A stretch of DNA of 22,615 nt, from positions 1 through 22,615 of the forward strand of contig VGPE01000015.1 in the NCBI GenBank assembly GCA_016875645.1, given 5' to 3'. Shown here piece by piece: positions 1 through 8,344 of this stretch. The first letter of the stretch is position 1, and every line of letters starts with the position of its first letter. The notes beneath the pieces are model-generated. The model was not told the origin of the DNA. It ran no database searches and saw only the letters and a program-made list of their open reading frames with translations. A program made the position numbers and the translations under genes. The stretch is from Chloroflexota bacterium. Lineage in GTDB: Bacteria; Chloroflexota; Limnocylindria; Limnocylindrales; CSP1-4.

Positions 1-2762
1 TCGAGCAAGATCGCTTCCTGGGCGCCGAGGTCGAACAGCGAGGTCTGGCCGCTGATCCGAGCGCGCTGGGCCGCCTGGGCAACCGCGATCGCGTCGTCGA
101 GCCCGTCGAGGATCTGCGCCGGGTGGCCGAACGCGTTGAGCGCGCCGACCTTGGCGAGTGACTCGAGCACCTTGCGGTTGGCAAGCCGTGTGTCGATCCG
201 CGAGCAGAAATCGGCCAGCGACCGGAAGGCGCCGCCCTCCCGCCGCCCGGCAATGATCGATTCGATCGCGCCGTGGCCGACGTTCTTCACGGCCAGCAGG
301 CCGAACCGGATGGCCGGCCCCTCGACGCTGAACTCGAGGCCCGATCGGTGGACATCAAGCGGCAGGATCTCGATGTCCATGCGCCGGCACTCGGCAACGG
401 CGGCCGCGACCTTCTCCGCGTTGTCCCGGAAGGCGGTCAGCACCGACGTCATGTACTCGACGGTGTAGTTCGCCTTGAGATACGCGGTCTGGTAGGCGAT
501 CAGCCCGTAGCAGGTCGCATGGGCCTTGTTGAACCCATACCGCTCGAACGGCTGGAAGGCGGTGAAGACCGCATCGATGACCTGCGGGGACACGCCGCGC
601 TCGGCGGCCTGGGTCACGAACTTCTCGCGCATCGAGCGCAGGACCGTCGACTTCTTCTTGCGGATGGCGTAGCCGAGTGTGTCCGCCTCGGGCCCGGTGA
701 AGCCCCCGAGCGCCATCGCGGCGGACATGATGTCTTCCTGGTAGACGAAGACGCCGTAGGTCTTGTCGAGATAGGGCTCGAGCAGCGGGTGCAGGTAGGT
801 GACCGGCTCCTGGCCGTGCTTGCGGCGGATGTAGAGGGGGATGTTGTCCATCGGGCCCGGGCGGTAGAGCGCGACCATGGCCGCAAGGTCGTAGACCGAG
901 GTGGGCCGCAGCTCGCGGATATAGCGCCGCATGCCCGCGGACTCCAGCTGGAACACCCCGGTCGTCTCGCCCGACGCCAGCAGCTCGAACGTCGTCGCGT
1001 CGTCGAGGGGGATCGTGTCGAGGTCGATCGCGATGCCGCGCGTGTGGCGGATGAGGTCCACGGCCTGGCGCAGAATCGTGAGGTTCGAGAGACCCAGGAA
1101 GTCGAACTTGAGCAGGCCCAGCGACTCGACCGCGTGCATCTCGTACTGGGTCATCAGCCCATCCGAGTTGGTGGCGCGCTGGAGCGGCATGAGTTCGGTC
1201 AGCGGTTCACGCGAGATCACGACCCCGGCCGCGTGCGTCGATGCGTTGCGCGCGACACCCTCGAGTTGACGGGCGAAGTCGAGGACCCGCTTGACCTCGG
1301 GCTCGTTGGCGTGGCGCTCCTTGAGCTCCGGTGAGATCTCGAGCGCCTCCTCGAGGCGGATCCCCAGCTGGTTCGGCACCGCCTTGGCGATCCGGTCCAC
1401 CTCGCCGTAGCCCAGGCCCAGCACGCGGCCGACGTCACGGATCGCGGCCCGCGCGAGCATCGTGCCGAACGTGATGATCTGGGCCACGTGATCGGCGCCG
1501 TACTTGCGCGAGACGTACTGGATCACCTCGTCGCGCCGGCTGTCCTCGAAATCCACGTCGATGTCGGGCATCGTCACGCGGTCCGGGTTGAGGAAGCGCT
1601 CGAAGGGCAGCTGGTACGCGATCGGATCGACCGGTGTGATCCCGAGCGTGTACGTCACGATCGAACCGGGCGCCGAGCCGCGACAGGTGGTCGCGATCCC
1701 CTGCTCCCGGGCGAAGCGCACGAAATCGGCCACGATCAGGAAGTACCCCGCGTAGCCCATCGACGTGATCACGCCCAGCTCGTAGTCCAGACGCTCCTGG
1801 AGTGCCGGCGTCAGCATGCCGTAGCGGCGGCGCAGCCCCGCCTCGCACTCCCGGCGCAGCCAAATCTCGGCGGTCTCGCCGTCCGGCACCGGGAAATGCG
1901 GGATCCGCAGCTGGCCGAGCGGCAGCGTGACGTCCACCATCTCGGCGATCCGCCGGGTGGCCAGCAGGGCGTCGCGCTGGTCCGGGAACAGCCGCGCCAT
2001 GTCGGCGGCGCTCTTGAGGTAGAAGTTGTCGGTCTCGAACTTCATGCGGCCCGGCGTATCGAGGTTGTTGCCGGTGCCCACGCAGAGCAGCACGTCGTGT
2101 GCCGCCGACTGCTCGCGGTGGACGTAGTGCAGGTCGTTGGTGACGACCAGCGGCAGGCCCGTCTCGGGCGCGAGGCGCAGCAACTGCTCGTTGAGCCGGC
2201 GCTGCTCGGCGAGGCCGTGATCCTGGAGCTCGAGGTAGAAGGAATCGCGACCGAAGATCTCGCCGTACTCGCCGGCCAGGCGACGAGCCGCCTCCCAGTC
2301 ATCGGTCTCAAGTGCCCGGGCGATCTCACCATTGAGACACCCGGAAAGCCCGATCAGGCCCTCGCTGTACCTGGCGAGGTGCTCCCGATCGATGCGCGGC
2401 TTGTAGTAGTAGCCATCGAGATGGGCGTCCGTGACGAGGCGGCACAGGTTGAGGTAGCCCTGCCAGTTCTGCGCGAGCAGGATGAGGTGATACGGCTGGG
2501 CGTCTGCCTTGCCCTCGCGGTCGCGCATGGAGCGCCGTGCGACGTACGTCTCGACACCGATGATCGGCTTGATGCTCTTTGCGATCGCGGCCTGGTAGAA
2601 GGCGACGGCCCCGTAGAGCGCGCCGTGGTCGGTGACCGCGAGTGCGTCGAAGCCGAGCCGGCTGGCCTCGTCCACGAGGTCGTTGATGCGCCCCAGCCCG
2701 TCGAGAAGACTGAACTCCGAGTGGACGTGGAGATGCGTGAAGTCGTTCGGGGCGAGCGTCAA
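1..2762 (-). CDS. dnaE: DNA polymerase III alpha subunit (partial, C-terminus off the left edge)
   Basis: Replicative polymerase that extends both strands at the fork as the catalytic subunit of the Pol III holoenzyme. About 920 residues are visible and the frame is open from 2762 to the left edge. The N-terminus carries the PHP domain, with HLHVHSEFSLLDG at residues 10-22 and VTDHGALYGA further on. The palm catalytic motif PDIDVDFED lies near residues 399-407. The last visible residues read SGQTSLFDLG, typical of the region just before the OB fold, so roughly 200-250 residues are missing compared with the usual ~1,160. The start is TTG at 2762; a GAGGGA Shine-Dalgarno sequence sits four bases upstream and no better in-frame start was found. 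The gene is divergent from the cyclic-di-GMP gene. The PHP and palm motifs fit DnaE1; the error-prone DnaE2/ImuC is less likely, since no imuA or imuB is visible nearby. Confidence 0.95.
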   Translation of the reverse strand, partial: MTLAPNDFTHLHVHSEFSLLDGLGRINDLVDEASRLGFDALAVTDHGALYGAVAFYQAAIAKSIKPIIGVETYVARRSMRDREGKADAQPYHLILLAQNWQGYLNLCRLVTDAHLDGYYYKPRIDREHLARYSEGLIGLSGCLNGEIARALETDDWEAARRLAGEYGEIFGRDSFYLELQDHGLAEQRRLNEQLLRLAPETGLPLVVTNDLHYVHREQSAAHDVLLCVGTGNNLDTPGRMKFETDNFYLKSAADMARLFPDQRDALLATRRIAEMVDVTLPLGQLRIPHFPVPDGETAEIWLRRECEAGLRRRYGMLTPALQERLDYELGVITSMGYAGYFLIVADFVRFAREQGIATTCRGSAPGSIVTYTLGITPVDPIAYQLPFERFLNPDRVTMPDIDVDFEDSRRDEVIQYVSRKYGADHVAQIITFGTMLARAAIRDVGRVLGLGYGEVDRIAKAVPNQLGIRLEEALEISPELKERHANEPEVKRVLDFARQLEGVARNASTHAAGVVISREPLTELMPLQRATNSDGLMTQYEMHAVESLGLLKFDFLGLSNLTILRQAVDLIRHTRGIAIDLDTIPLDDATTFELLASGETTGVFQLESAGMRRYIRELRPTSVYDLAAMVALYRPGPMDNIPLYIRRKHGQEPVTYLHPLLEPYLDKTYGVFVYQEDIMSAAMALGGFTGPEADTLGYAIRKKKSTVLRSMREKFVTQAAERGVSPQVIDAVFTAFQPFERYGFNKAHATCYGLIAYQTAYLKANYTVEYMTSVLTAFRDNAEKVAAAVAECRRMDIEILPLDVHRSGLEFSVEGPAIRFGLLAVKNVGHGAIESIIAGRREGGAFRSLADFCSRIDTRLANRKVLESLAKVGALNAFGHPAQILDGLDDAIAVAQAAQRARISGQTSLFDLGAQEAILL

Positions 2763-2766
2763 CGGA

Positions 2767-2772
2767 TCCCTC
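2767..2772 (-). promoter_or_regulatory. Shine-Dalgarno sequence of dnaE
   Basis: GAGGGA on the minus strand ends four bases before the TTG at 2762. It is the main reason for choosing this rare start codon, because the conserved PHP motif begins only nine residues later. Confidence 0.6.
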
Positions 2773-2815
2773 GGTCGGCGCCCGGCTGCGCGCGCCGGTA
2801 CATGTCGATTGGCGC

Positions 2816-2838
2816 GATCGCTTCCCCGGCAAGCGATC
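2816..2838. repeat. Inverted repeat in the dnaE leader (8-bp arms)
   Basis: GATCGCTT at 2816-2823 and AAGCGATC at 2831-2838 are exact reverse complements separated by seven bases. The site is 54 bases upstream of the dnaE start, inside the divergent intergenic region. It could be a leader RNA hairpin or an operator; the sequence does not decide which. Confidence 0.45.
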
Positions 2839-2841
2839 TCG

Positions 2842-2865
2842 GGACCGGGCTCAGCGTCCCGGTCC
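2842..2865. repeat. Second inverted repeat in the dnaE leader (8-bp arms)
   Basis: GGACCGGG at 2842-2849 and CCCGGTCC at 2858-2865 are exact reverse complements around an eight-base loop. It begins only three bases after the previous inverted repeat, so the dnaE leader would carry two consecutive GC-rich hairpins. Confidence 0.45.
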
Positions 2866-3013
2866 GCGCCCGATCGAGTCTAGCGCGGCCGTTACGAGCA
2901 TGGCGCGCGGGGGCCGAATGCCGGCCTGCGGTACCAGCCGCACGCATGACCTTCGTGTGACGGACCGAGGGGCACCTCGCGTGGGATACCTGCACCCACA
3001 CGCGTCCGTCTTC

Positions 3014-3022
3014 GGAAGGGAG
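3014..3022 (+). promoter_or_regulatory. Shine-Dalgarno sequence deciding the start of the GGDEF-EAL gene
   Basis: GGAAGGGAG lies three bases before GTG 3026. The upstream in-frame ATG at 2900 and GTG codons at 2957 and 2981 have no comparable site, and the sequence between them does not look like protein. Hence GTG 3026 is preferred. Confidence 0.6.
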
Positions 3023-3025
3023 TTC

Positions 3026-5347
3026 GTGGACTCGTCCCCTGCCACGATCGCCAGCGACCTCGCAACGGGCTCCAGCCCGATCCGGCTGGTGCGCCTGCGG
3101 CTGATGTTGTCGTTGCTCGCAATGGCCATTCTGCCGTTGGCGATTGCCGCCCCGCTCGCCTATTCACTTCTCGACGGCCAGCTGGCCGCCGAGCGCCTCC
3201 GGGCGGAGCGGGACAGCACGGCCGTCGCCGCCGCGATCGCGACGCGCATGGAGCGCACCGTCGACGCGGTCCTGCGCAACGCGTCAAGCCCCGTCCTGAG
3301 CGGCCTCTTCACCGAGCCGCCGCGGACCAATGCCGCCACTGCCCGCGCCGCGCTGCTGACGATCGGCAGCCCAGCGGATGATGGCGTCCGTGAAGCGCTG
3401 GTACTCGATCACACGGGTAAGGTGAAATTCTGGCTGGTCGCCGGGAAGACGAGCACGGGCGAGCCCAGGTACGACACGTCTGACGCGGTCCTTGAGGCCA
3501 CGCTGGCCCTCGAGGCGAACACGACCTACCGGTCCGACATCCATCCGGGAGTGAACAGCACCCCGATGGTCACGATCGCTGCCCCGATTCCCGGCGGCGA
3601 GGAAGGCCCGATCGGCATCCTGCGCATCGAGCTCTCACTCGCCCAGCTCCTGGGCTCCGGCACATCCAGCCTCCAGGCCGCGGGCGTGCTCGCGGAGCTC
3701 GTCGACCATACGGGCATGGTCCTCACCAAGTCGCTGGCCAGCGGTGCGGTCGTCGCTGCCGACGGCACCCGCGCGATCGCGACCGTCCCCGGGTTCCCCG
3801 AGCGGCGGATCCAGCTGACCCAGCCACGCGAATCGGAATCCACTCCGCTCTTCCTGCTCGGCGGCCTGGGGTTGATCACGCTGATCCTGGGCGCCCTCAT
3901 CCTGTGGATGGCCCGCCAGGTGCTTCATCCGGCCGAGCAGCTGGAGGCCTCCCGCGGCCGCCTGCGCGAGCTCTACGAAGTGGCACGGCTTGATGCCCTG
4001 CGAGACGCGCTGACGGGCCTTGGCAACCATCGTGCGTTCCACGAGGAATTCGATCGCCAGCTTGACATCGCGCGCCGCTACAACACGCCCCTCGCCCTCG
4101 TGCTCATCGACCTCGACGATTTCAAGCTCGTCAACGACACGACGGGCCACGCCGCAGGCGACGAATTGCTCGCGGAGATGGGCCGCCTGACCGCGTCGAC
4201 CGTACGGACTGCCGACCGCGCCTTCCGGATCGGCGGCGACGAGTTCGCGGTCCTCATGCCGCACACGGACGCCGACGGAGCCCGCGTTGTCGGCCGCCGC
4301 CTCCTGGCGTCAGCGCTGGAGACCCGGCCGGCGAGCAGCGTCCCCCACAGCTTCTCGTTCTCGGTGGGCATCTCGTCGTTCCCTGCCCTCACGACCGACC
4401 GCCGCGAGCTCTATGCGCAGGCCGACTCGGCCCTCTACTGGTCCAAGACCCACGGCCGGACGATGGTCCAGATCTACGACCCCGATCGCCATCACGCGCT
4501 CGGCGCACCCAAGCACAGCGCCGAGCTGTCGAGCTCCGTGATGGAGCTCACCGCAACGCGATCGCTCAAGGCCGTCTATCAGCCGATCGTGGAACTGCGC
4601 AACGGCCGCGTGATCGGCTACGAAGGTCTCGTCCGGCCGACGCCCGAGTCGGGCTTCAAGAACGCGGGCGAACTCTTCGCGGCAGCTGAGGTCTCGGGCC
4701 GCCAGGTCGAGCTTGACCAGACCTGTCTCGAGGTCGTCGTCGCCGGTGCCGCGCGCCTCGCGCCCGAGTCGATCCTGAGCCTCAACATTTCGCCGCGCAG
4801 CCTCGAGGCGCCGGAGTTCAGCGTACAGGCCTTCCTGCGGCTGCTCCAGAGCCACGGCATCACGCCGAACCGCGTGATCCTGGAACTCACCGAGCGCGAG
4901 TCCGTCGAGGATTTCGATCGACTTCGCCACAACGTCGCCGCCGCGAGGGCAGCCGGCATCCGCGTGGCCGCCGACGACGTCGGGGCGGGCAACGCCGGGC
5001 TTCGCCTGCTCAGCCAGATGCAGTTCGACATCGTCAAGGTCGACCTGTCGCTCGTCCAGCGCGGGGCTCAGCACAAGACCTCGCTGGCCGTCATCAGCTC
5101 GCTCCAGGAGCTCGCCCAGCGCTGGGGGTCGTGGGTCATCGCCGAGGGCGTCGAGACTCCCGAGCAGCTCGAACTGATCCGCGGCCTCGGCATCAGTGCC
5201 GCCCAGGGCTACCTGCTGGGACGGCCGGGTCCCTCGATCGAAGTGGGCACGGTGGACCTGGCGAGCCTCCTCACGCGCGACGACTGGCTCCATCGCATGG
5301 CGCGCTCGCCTCAGGCGGTGTCGGTCGGGGCGTCGCCCACTGCGTAG
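3026..5347 (+). CDS. Membrane-anchored Cache-GGDEF-EAL cyclic-di-GMP synthase/phosphodiesterase
   Basis: A 773-residue inner-membrane enzyme predicted to make and break cyclic-di-GMP. One helix (about residues 26-49) is followed by an extracytoplasmic Cache-like sensor (about 50-270), with strands such as GPIGILRIELSL. A second helix lies at about 274-297. The GGDEF domain follows, with DALTGLGNHRAF, LIDLDDFKLVND and an intact GGDEF at 403-407; five residues before it RTAD (394-397) forms the inhibitory I-site. The EAL domain then shows EGL at 533-535 in place of EAL, LNISPRSL, ELTERE, the metal-binding DD at 650-651, IVKVD and EGVET near 707, ending with QGYLLGRP. These metal and catalytic positions are conserved, so both halves look active. 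The GTG 3026 start is chosen from its strong Shine-Dalgarno sequence. The ligand is unknown. The gene is divergent from dnaE and appears monocistronic. Confidence 0.93.
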   Translation: MDSSPATIASDLATGSSPIRLVRLRLMLSLLAMAILPLAIAAPLAYSLLDGQLAAERLRAERDSTAVAAAIATRMERTVDAVLRNASSPVLSGLFTEPPRTNAATARAALLTIGSPADDGVREALVLDHTGKVKFWLVAGKTSTGEPRYDTSDAVLEATLALEANTTYRSDIHPGVNSTPMVTIAAPIPGGEEGPIGILRIELSLAQLLGSGTSSLQAAGVLAELVDHTGMVLTKSLASGAVVAADGTRAIATVPGFPERRIQLTQPRESESTPLFLLGGLGLITLILGALILWMARQVLHPAEQLEASRGRLRELYEVARLDALRDALTGLGNHRAFHEEFDRQLDIARRYNTPLALVLIDLDDFKLVNDTTGHAAGDELLAEMGRLTASTVRTADRAFRIGGDEFAVLMPHTDADGARVVGRRLLASALETRPASSVPHSFSFSVGISSFPALTTDRRELYAQADSALYWSKTHGRTMVQIYDPDRHHALGAPKHSAELSSSVMELTATRSLKAVYQPIVELRNGRVIGYEGLVRPTPESGFKNAGELFAAAEVSGRQVELDQTCLEVVVAGAARLAPESILSLNISPRSLEAPEFSVQAFLRLLQSHGITPNRVILELTERESVEDFDRLRHNVAAARAAGIRVAADDVGAGNAGLRLLSQMQFDIVKVDLSLVQRGAQHKTSLAVISSLQELAQRWGSWVIAEGVETPEQLELIRGLGISAAQGYLLGRPGPSIEVGTVDLASLLTRDDWLHRMARSPQAVSVGASPTA

Positions 5348-5545
5348 CGCAGATCGCGCGGCCGATCGGCCCGCCAGACAGGTCGCCGGGGTTCAGGCTG
5401 GACCAGGCGGCGAAGATCGCGCTCCCGCCGAACCGCCGCGCTTGCGGCAACCACCTGCAATCCCGGCCAGCGCTGCGCTCGCTCGGAAGTGAACGACCGT
5501 CCAATCGACGGCTGATCCGGGCTGGGCCAATAGCGGAGGAGGACG
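5348..5545. other. Intergenic leader before the transporter operon
   Basis: This 198-base gap should hold the promoter of the BMP transporter operon. I see a 12-base palindrome GGCCGATCGGCC at 5360-5371 just after the upstream gene, but no clear -35/-10 pair, no T-rich terminator and no purine-riboswitch-like sequence. Confidence 0.4.
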
Positions 5546-6683
5546 ATGCGAACATCCGGCATCCTGCCCCGGCTTGCTCTGCTTGCCGCGACGGCCCTGG
5601 TGGTCACGGCCTGCAGCGGCGGCGGGGCGAACCCGAGCGCGGGCGGATCGGCGCTCAAGATCGGCCTGGTCACCGACGTCGGAACTCACCGACGTCGGAA
5701 CGCTGAATGACAAGAACTTCAACGAATACTCGTGGCTCGGTGCCCAGGAGGGGGCGACGCGGATCGGCGCGCCGGCGCCCAAGTCCGCCATCAGCCAGGC
5801 GTCGGCGGACATCGCCAAGAACATCCAGTCGTTCGTCGACCAGAAGTTCGACATCATCGTGACCGTCGGCTTCGCGGCCGGCGGCGACACGATCGAGGCC
5901 GCCAAGGCCAACCCGAACATCAAGTTCATCGGCGTGGACCAGGCGCCGTGCGTCACCGAGGCCGGCGACAACGACCCCAACTTCGGCTGCAAGGGTGACG
6001 CGGCCAAGCTCCTGCCGAACCTGCTGGGCATCGGCTGGAAAGAGCAGCAGCCGGGCTACCTGGCGGGGATCGTCGCGGCTACGATCAGCAAGTCCGGGAT
6101 CATCGGCGGTGTGGGGGGAACGAAGGTGATTCCCGCCGTCGTCAACTACCTGGTCGCCTACGAGAACGGCGCCAAGTCGATCAAGTCCGACATCAAGGTC
6201 GTGGTCCAGTACGTCTCGGCCGCGCCGGACAAGCTGGCCTTCGCCGATCCCGCGGCCGGCAAGGCGTTCACGCAGCAGATGCTCGCGAGCAACGCGGGCA
6301 TGGACGTGGTGTTCCAAGTCGCCGGCCTGACCGGCAACGGCGCCCTCCAGGCAGCCTGTGAAGCCAAGATCTGGGGCGTCGGCGTCGACGTCGACCAGTA
6401 CGTCTCCACGCCTGACACGGCCAAGTGCACCTTCGTGAGCGCCGAGAAGAAGCTCAAGAAGAACGTGTCGGACGCCATCGCCGCCATCGCCGCGGGCAAG
6501 GGCAAGAGCGGGTCGGTCAAGCTCGATCTCACGACCGACGATGTCGGGCTCTCGGAGTTCCACGAGTTCGACAGCCAGGTCAGCGCCGAAACCAAGAAGA
6601 AGATCACGGACGCCATCGCGGCCATGAAGGCCGGCACGCTCAAGGCGTGCGAGGAGGATGCGTTCGGCGGCCGCAAGCAGTAA
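5546..6683 (+). pseudogene. BMP-family nucleoside-type substrate-binding lipoprotein, frameshifted by a 16-bp duplication
   Basis: The extracellular binding component of a BMP/Med-type ABC importer; family members bind purine nucleosides. ATG 5546 follows GGAGGAGG at 5535-5542. The N-terminus is a lipoprotein signal with a VTAC lipobox, the lipidated cysteine being residue 23, then LKIGLVTDVGT. The frame then runs out of phase and stops at 5708-5710. The body continues in another frame to 6683, with TLNDKNFNEYSWLGAQEG, FDIIVTVGFAAGGDT, PGYLAGIVAA and GVGVDVDQ, all typical of the family. Removing one copy of the tandem repeat at 5670-5701 gives a continuous 373-residue protein of normal length. 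It is first in an operon with the ATPase and permeases. A cysteine-containing insertion follows IGVDQAPC. Whether the duplication is real or an assembly fault cannot be told from here. Family assignment is firm; the exact substrate is inferred. Confidence 0.88.
5670..5701 (+). repeat. Perfect 16-bp tandem duplication inside the BMP lipoprotein gene
   Basis: TCACCGACGTCGGAAC occurs at 5670-5685 and again at 5686-5701 with no gap. Sixteen is not a multiple of three, so the second copy shifts the frame and produces a TGA at 5708-5710. One copy encodes the expected VTDVGT residues after the lipoprotein signal. Confidence 0.95.
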
Positions 6684-6707
6684 CCGCCGACACTCGCGCC
6701 AATCCAA

Positions 6708-6741
6708 CGAGTGGGCCGTCGCACGCGCGACGGCCCACTCG
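6708..6741 (+). terminator. Perfect 15-bp hairpin between lipoprotein and ATPase genes
   Basis: The arms 6708-6722 and 6727-6741 are exact reverse complements (CGAGTGGGCCGTCGC and its complement) with an ACGC loop. No T tract follows. In ABC operons a strong hairpin after the binding-protein gene commonly protects its mRNA or attenuates read-through, so higher lipoprotein than ATPase expression would result. Whether it terminates or only stabilises is unknown. Confidence 0.6.
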
Positions 6742-6769
6742 CGTCCCCGGCAGAGGGGGCCAACGGACC

Positions 6770-8344
6770 ATGACCCAGTCGAGCCGCGTAGCCGAGCCGG
6801 TCATTGCTCCCGCGCTCGAGATGCGCGGGATCACGAAGCGCTATCCCGGCGTCGTCGCCAACGACGCCATCGACCTGCGCGTCGAGCCCGGCGAGATCCA
6901 TGCCCTGCTCGGCGAGAACGGCGCCGGCAAGTCCACCCTGATGAACGTCCTGTACGGGCTCGCGCGTCCGGACGAGGGCCAGATCCTGCTCGACGGCAAG
7001 CCGATCACGATCTCGGGCCCGTCCGACGCGATCGCCCAGGGCATCAGCATGGTCCACCAGCATTTCATGCTGGTCCCGGTCCTGTCGGTTGCCGAGAACA
7101 TCCTGCTCGGCGACGAGACCATGGCCAACGCGGTCTTCCTCGACCGCGAGGAGGCGCATCGCCGCATCCGCAAGCTCGGCCAGCGGTTCGGCTTCGAGAT
7201 CGACCCCGAGGAGCGCGTCGGCCGGCTGTCCGTCGGCTGGCAGCAGCGCGTGGAGATCCTCAAGGCGCTCTACCGCGAGGCTCGGATCCTCGTCCTCGAT
7301 GAGCCGACGGCCGTGCTCACACCCCAGGAGACCAAGGAGATCTTCGCGGTCCTGCGCCGGCTCAAGGACGAGGGCCACAGCATCATCTTCATCAGCCACA
7401 AGCTGTACGAAGTGCTCGAGATCGCCGACCGCATCACCGTCATCCGGCGCGGCAAGGTCGTCGGCAGCCGGCTGCCGAGCGAGACGAACGAAGACGACCT
7501 CGCAGAGCTGATGGTGGGCCGCGAGGTCCAGCTGACCGTGGACTGGGGCGAGAGCCACCCGACCGACGTGTTGCTCACGGTCGAGCGGTTGAGCGCGCGC
7601 AACGACCGCGGGCGCGAGGCGGTCCGGGACGTGAGCCTCGAGGTCCGGGCGGGCGAGATCTTCGGGATCGCCGGTGTCGCCGGCAACGGCCAGGAAGAGC
7701 TCGTGGAGGCGATCACCGGCCTGCGCACCCCGACTGCCGGGCGCATCCTGATCAAGGGCGCGGACGTGACGCACGAGGGCCCGCGCCGGCTCCACCAGCG
7801 CGGCGTGTCCTTCGTCCCCGCCGATCGCCATCGGTTCGCGGTCGTCCTCGGGTTCTCGATCGCCGACAACCTCGTGCTCACCGACTACTACGCGAGCCCG
7901 TATGCGAGGGGCCCCGTCCGGGACGACCAGGCGATCCAGGAGCGGGCGGTCGAGGCGATAGGCCAATTCGACATCCGCACGCCCTCTGCGACCGTGACGG
8001 CCGGAACGCTGTCGGGCGGCAACCAGCAGAAGCTCGTCGTGGCGCGCGAGTTCGATCGCGAACTCGCATTGCTGGTCCTGGACCAGCCCACCCGCGGCCT
8101 GGACGTCGGGAGCGTGGAGTTCATCCATCGCCAGGCCATCGCCAAGCGCGACGCGGGAACGGCCATCCTGCTCGTTTCGGCCGAGCTGGATGAGGTACTC
8201 GAGCTGTCCGATCGGATCGGCGTGATGTACCGGGGTCGGCTCGTTGCGATCCTGGACGGCCCCACGGCGGACCGCGAGCAGCTGGGGCTCCTGATGGCCA
8301 CCGGCGGCCGTGAGCAGGCCGCCGCCGTGGCGGGTGCCGCCTGA
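6770..8344 (+). CDS. ABC importer ATPase with two nucleotide-binding domains (BMP/nucleoside transporter type)
   Basis: A 524-residue cytoplasmic protein that powers the importer. Domain 1 has Walker A GENGAGKST at 48-56, Q-loop VHQHFML, the family-typical signature LSVGWQQRVEIL and Walker B LVLDEPT with D177 and E178. Domain 2 has a degenerate Walker A (GVAGNGQEEL), a good signature LSGGNQQ at 414-420 and Walker B LVLDQPTRGLD, where Gln439 replaces the catalytic Glu. This asymmetry is usual for fused RbsA/YufO-type ATPases. ATG 6770 is preceded by a GAGGGGG about 11 bases upstream. The stop overlaps the first permease start by one base (TGATG). It works with the BMP lipoprotein and two permeases in the same operon. 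Sugar transport (RbsA-like) is the alternative, but the BMP binding protein argues for nucleosides. Confidence 0.94.
   Translation: MTQSSRVAEPVIAPALEMRGITKRYPGVVANDAIDLRVEPGEIHALLGENGAGKSTLMNVLYGLARPDEGQILLDGKPITISGPSDAIAQGISMVHQHFMLVPVLSVAENILLGDETMANAVFLDREEAHRRIRKLGQRFGFEIDPEERVGRLSVGWQQRVEILKALYREARILVLDEPTAVLTPQETKEIFAVLRRLKDEGHSIIFISHKLYEVLEIADRITVIRRGKVVGSRLPSETNEDDLAELMVGREVQLTVDWGESHPTDVLLTVERLSARNDRGREAVRDVSLEVRAGEIFGIAGVAGNGQEELVEAITGLRTPTAGRILIKGADVTHEGPRRLHQRGVSFVPADRHRFAVVLGFSIADNLVLTDYYASPYARGPVRDDQAIQERAVEAIGQFDIRTPSATVTAGTLSGGNQQKLVVAREFDRELALLVLDQPTRGLDVGSVEFIHRQAIAKRDAGTAILLVSAELDEVLELSDRIGVMYRGRLVAILDGPTADREQLGLLMATGGREQAAAVAGAA

Noticed and set aside
1488..2960. Long open frame (about 490 codons) on the plus strand opposite dnaE
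   Set aside because: dnaE motifs are continuous on the other strand; this frame has no recognisable domain and results from codon bias.
2900..3025. N-terminal extension of the GGDEF-EAL protein from ATG 2900
   Set aside because: No ribosome site and no protein-like sequence before the first helix; GTG 3026 has a strong Shine-Dalgarno.
5348..5545. Purine riboswitch upstream of the nucleoside-type transporter
   Set aside because: Such control is known for related Bacillota operons, but I see no matching conserved core in this GC-rich leader.
8081..8086. Missing catalytic Glu (Gln439) and degenerate Walker A in the second ATPase domain as a sign of inactivation
   Set aside because: One degenerate site is normal in fused RbsA/YufO-type ATPases; the other domain's Walker motifs are intact.
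6158..8128. Long open frame (about 650 codons) on the minus strand opposite the ATPase and lipoprotein genes
   Set aside because: Arginine/leucine/aspartate-rich composition with no motifs; it is the mirror of strongly GC-biased codons in well-supported plus-strand genes.
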